From the NCBI RefSeq assembly GCF_038050405.1, contig NZ_CP150900.1:1178001-1242000 (forward strand): a stretch of 64,000 nt of DNA. Direction: 5' to 3'. A model generated the notes under the pieces. That model was not told the DNA's origin. It searched no databases and saw nothing but the letters and a program-made list of their open reading frames with translations. Source of the DNA: Paraburkholderia sp. IMGN_8. GTDB taxonomy: Bacteria > Pseudomonadota > Gammaproteobacteria > Burkholderiales > Burkholderiaceae. How positions within the stretch are numbered: position 1 is the first letter of the stretch; each line of letters opens with the position of its first letter. The position numbers were made by a program, and so were the translations under genes. Shown here in pieces: positions 62,427 to 64,000 of this stretch.

Positions 62427-62485
62427 CCGTCCCGGTCATTATTCGGCGCTTGTGATTCGCCGAAGGACCGTGCTGTTAGACGGTT

Positions 62486-62520
62486 GTGCCCCAAGGCTTC
62501 GTCAAGCGGTCCTGGGGCAC
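62486..62520. repeat. Inverted repeat after the propeller gene
   Basis: GTGCCCCA at 62486-62493 is repeated inverted as TGGGGCAC at 62513-62520 around a 19-base loop. The following bases have only a weak T content, so it is a possible but poor terminator. Confidence 0.4.
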
Positions 62521-62674
62521 GTTCCTGTATCTCCTCGTCTGAAGCGGCGAGTGAGCCTCAAGAGTCGTCAATCAACGCCGAACCAATGCGCCGGCTGGCG
62601 CGATTGCGTTCAGCGGCCGATAGAGCTTCGCTGCATCGCCATCCATCTACCCTAACTTTCAAAGAGACTCAATC

Positions 62675-63001
62675 ATGGTCCAATTTCGTGCAGTTTCAAC
62701 TGCACTCGTCGTAACGCTTGGCTTGGTGCTTATTGAGGCACCTGTGGCGAAGGCTCAATCAGCGGGTGGGGATGCGTCCTCATCCATGGCCGCGTCAACG
62801 CCAAAACAGATCGCCAAGGCCCAACGGAAGGCTCAGCGCAAGGCCGCGCGGGCAAAGAAGAACGCCGAGCTGAAGGCACTCGAGAAGAGCGGTTATAGAC
62901 AGTCGGGCAATCAGGATAACTATCCGCAAAATCTTCTGGATGCGGAACGCAAAGCGGCCGCATCGAAACCGGCAACACCGGCGCCCGCTTCGGGTCAGTA
63001 A
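62675..63001 (+). CDS. Small exported DUF4148-like protein (108 aa)
   Basis: Signal peptide with cleavage after VAKAQ (about residue 28). A very basic helix follows (KQIAKAQRKAQRKAARAKKNAELKALEKSGY), then QSGNQDNYPQNLLDAERKAAAS, which resembles the ...LEKAGY...YP..IQAAE motif of DUF4148 proteins common in Burkholderia. Ala/Pro-rich end. Function unknown. Confidence 0.78.
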   Translation: MVQFRAVSTALVVTLGLVLIEAPVAKAQSAGGDASSSMAASTPKQIAKAQRKAQRKAARAKKNAELKALEKSGYRQSGNQDNYPQNLLDAERKAAASKPATPAPASGQ

Positions 63002-63174
63002 CAAGCTCAACTTTTTGGGTGACGCCGAGGGTGACGTTCTCAGCGAAAAGGCCGGTCGAAAATTATCGGACTTGTTGGTAAGCGCGTGATCTTTCTGGTT
63101 ATAGCAAATCGCTCGACACAACATAAGCTTCATCCATCGAGTCCTGCGCGAAGTGTCATGAAGAGGAGACTAGC

Positions 63175-63738
63175 TTGAGAGTGTGTCGTTTTGCTCCGTC
63201 AATCAGGGCTGTATTGGCCACCTTGCTTGGTTCGGCCTGCCTTGTTTTCCTGAGCGACGTTCGTGCCGCCGACGCCACGCAGTCGCAACAGGCAGCAGCC
63301 CCGGTTGCGAGCTATTCGCTGAGCATCAGGCAGGCGACGAAGCTCGTCGAGATCGCCACGGCGAGCGCGCAGAGCCGCCATCTCGCGATGAGCTTCGCCG
63401 TGCTCGACCCAGGAGGTCACCTCATCATGGCTGTGCGCATGGACGGTGCACCCTTTGTCAGCATTGATTTCGCCCGCGGAAAAGCCTTCGCTTCCGTTGC
63501 GCTCGGCGGCCAGTCCGGTGCAACACTGGAGCAACGCTTCAAGGACGATCCTTCGGAGTACAGCAATGTTTCAGGCGCAGGTTATTTCGCGCCGTTTCTC
63601 CCGGCACGAGGCGTGTTTCCTGTCTTTGTCGATGGGCACCTGCTAGGTGCTGTCGGTGCGAGTGGTGCACCTTCGGAGATTGATGACCAGGTGGTCAAGG
63701 GTGCAATTGAAGCAATCGGTGCAACGACCGTGCGATGA
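63175..63738 (+). CDS. Exported GlcG/HbpS-family protein
   Basis: A 187-residue protein with a signal peptide (ATLLGSACLVFLSDVRAADA), then a GlcG/HbpS domain: LSIRQATKLVEIATASAQSRHLAMSFAVLDPGGHLIMAVRMDGAPFVSIDFARGKAFASVAL and GVFPVFVDGHLLGAVGASGAPSEIDDQVVKGAIEAIG. Members bind haem or small ligands and often sit near oxidoreductases. Start is TTG 63175 with GAGGAG eight bases upstream. Confidence 0.88.
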   Translation: MRVCRFAPSIRAVLATLLGSACLVFLSDVRAADATQSQQAAAPVASYSLSIRQATKLVEIATASAQSRHLAMSFAVLDPGGHLIMAVRMDGAPFVSIDFARGKAFASVALGGQSGATLEQRFKDDPSEYSNVSGAGYFAPFLPARGVFPVFVDGHLLGAVGASGAPSEIDDQVVKGAIEAIGATTVR

Positions 63739-63776
63739 CACGTCGTGTCCTATCGAAACATATTGGGAAGATTTTC

Positions 63777-64000
63777 ATGAAACGCGAAACAGAACACCGC
63801 GATGCAGTCAGCGCGACAAGCGCCGCAGACGACAGGCGTGCCACGACACTCGACGCCACCGACGCTTGCCGGCGATCTATCCTGAAACTCGGCTTCGGCG
63901 CGTTTGCCGCGGGCGCTTTAGGACTGTCGGGGAGCGCTCGCGCGCAAAGCGGCACGTCGCAAGGAGCGGCTGTTGCGGCGGCCGCGCGCGAAGGACAGAC
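63777..64000 (+). CDS. Start of a probable Tat-exported protein (cut by window end)
   Basis: About 74 residues are visible. After a 40-residue polar leader comes CRRSILKLGFGAFAAGALGL plus SGSARAQS, a twin-arginine signal with hydrophobic core and AxA cleavage site. Tat export usually means a folded, cofactor-bearing enzyme such as an oxidoreductase, consistent with a periplasmic step of the pathway, but the mature domain lies beyond the window. GGGAAG precedes the ATG. Confidence 0.75.
   Translation, partial: MKRETEHRDAVSATSAADDRRATTLDATDACRRSILKLGFGAFAAGALGLSGSARAQSGTSQGAAVAAAAREGQ

Noticed and set aside
1..64000. CRISPR arrays, rRNA genes, insertion sequences, prophage
   Set aside because: No regularly spaced repeats, no rRNA sequence and no transposase or phage gene were seen in the window.

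Overview
The window looks like chromosomal DNA of a Burkholderiaceae betaproteobacterium, most likely Paraburkholderia. It is GC-rich with strong G/C third-codon preference. Its pst-pho genes sit beside ppk and ppx, it carries a Burkholderia-type porin and DUF2288/DUF427/DUF4148-like proteins, and it has a dispersed repeat whose spurious translations recur in that genus (recollection, not searched). The species cannot be fixed from sequence alone.

Layout. 1-9200: phosphate module, with the end of pstC, then pstA, pstB, phoU, phoB and phoR on the plus strand, ppk on the minus strand and ppx divergent from it. 9287-19675: mixed housekeeping and small genes (OlsB-like acyltransferase, sixA, tRNA-Pro, MATE exporter, pentapeptide-repeat protein, NlpD-like lipoprotein, aldose-epimerase relative, uppP, tRNA-Arg). 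19752-31776: DUF427, a lipoprotein phosphoesterase divergent from a di-haem peroxidase, two short exported proteins, NUDIX, an amino-acid binding protein, glnS, ggt, a serine hydrolase and a CaiB-type CoA-transferase. 32073-36524: alaS and a LysR gene, separated by two inverted copies of a roughly 290-bp repeat. 36641-44608: MFS transporter, a decayed threonine aldolase, NUDIX, iron alcohol dehydrogenase, thioesterase and livHMGF without a binding protein. 44987-47338: a 783-residue lipoprotein built from two related halves, followed by the third repeat copy. 47864 to the end: a catabolic island with an intradiol ring-cleavage dioxygenase, SDR, beta-keto acid cleavage enzyme, gamma-carbonic-anhydrase-like protein, MDR reductase and cupin. 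AraC and LacI regulators, a ribose-type ABC transporter, a porin, a beta-propeller protein, small exported proteins and the start of a probable Tat substrate follow.

Two results stand out. First, the dispersed repeat has a perfect hairpin kept by paired changes, always lies immediately 3' of a gene in that gene's orientation, and the 3' ends of all three preceding genes have swapped C for T at third codon positions on the coding strand. Second, near-identical LacI-type palindromes sit just after the -10 element of three promoters (dioxygenase operon, sugar transporter, porin), with a further copy in the transporter leader. This defines a local regulon joining ring cleavage to a sugar-type importer.
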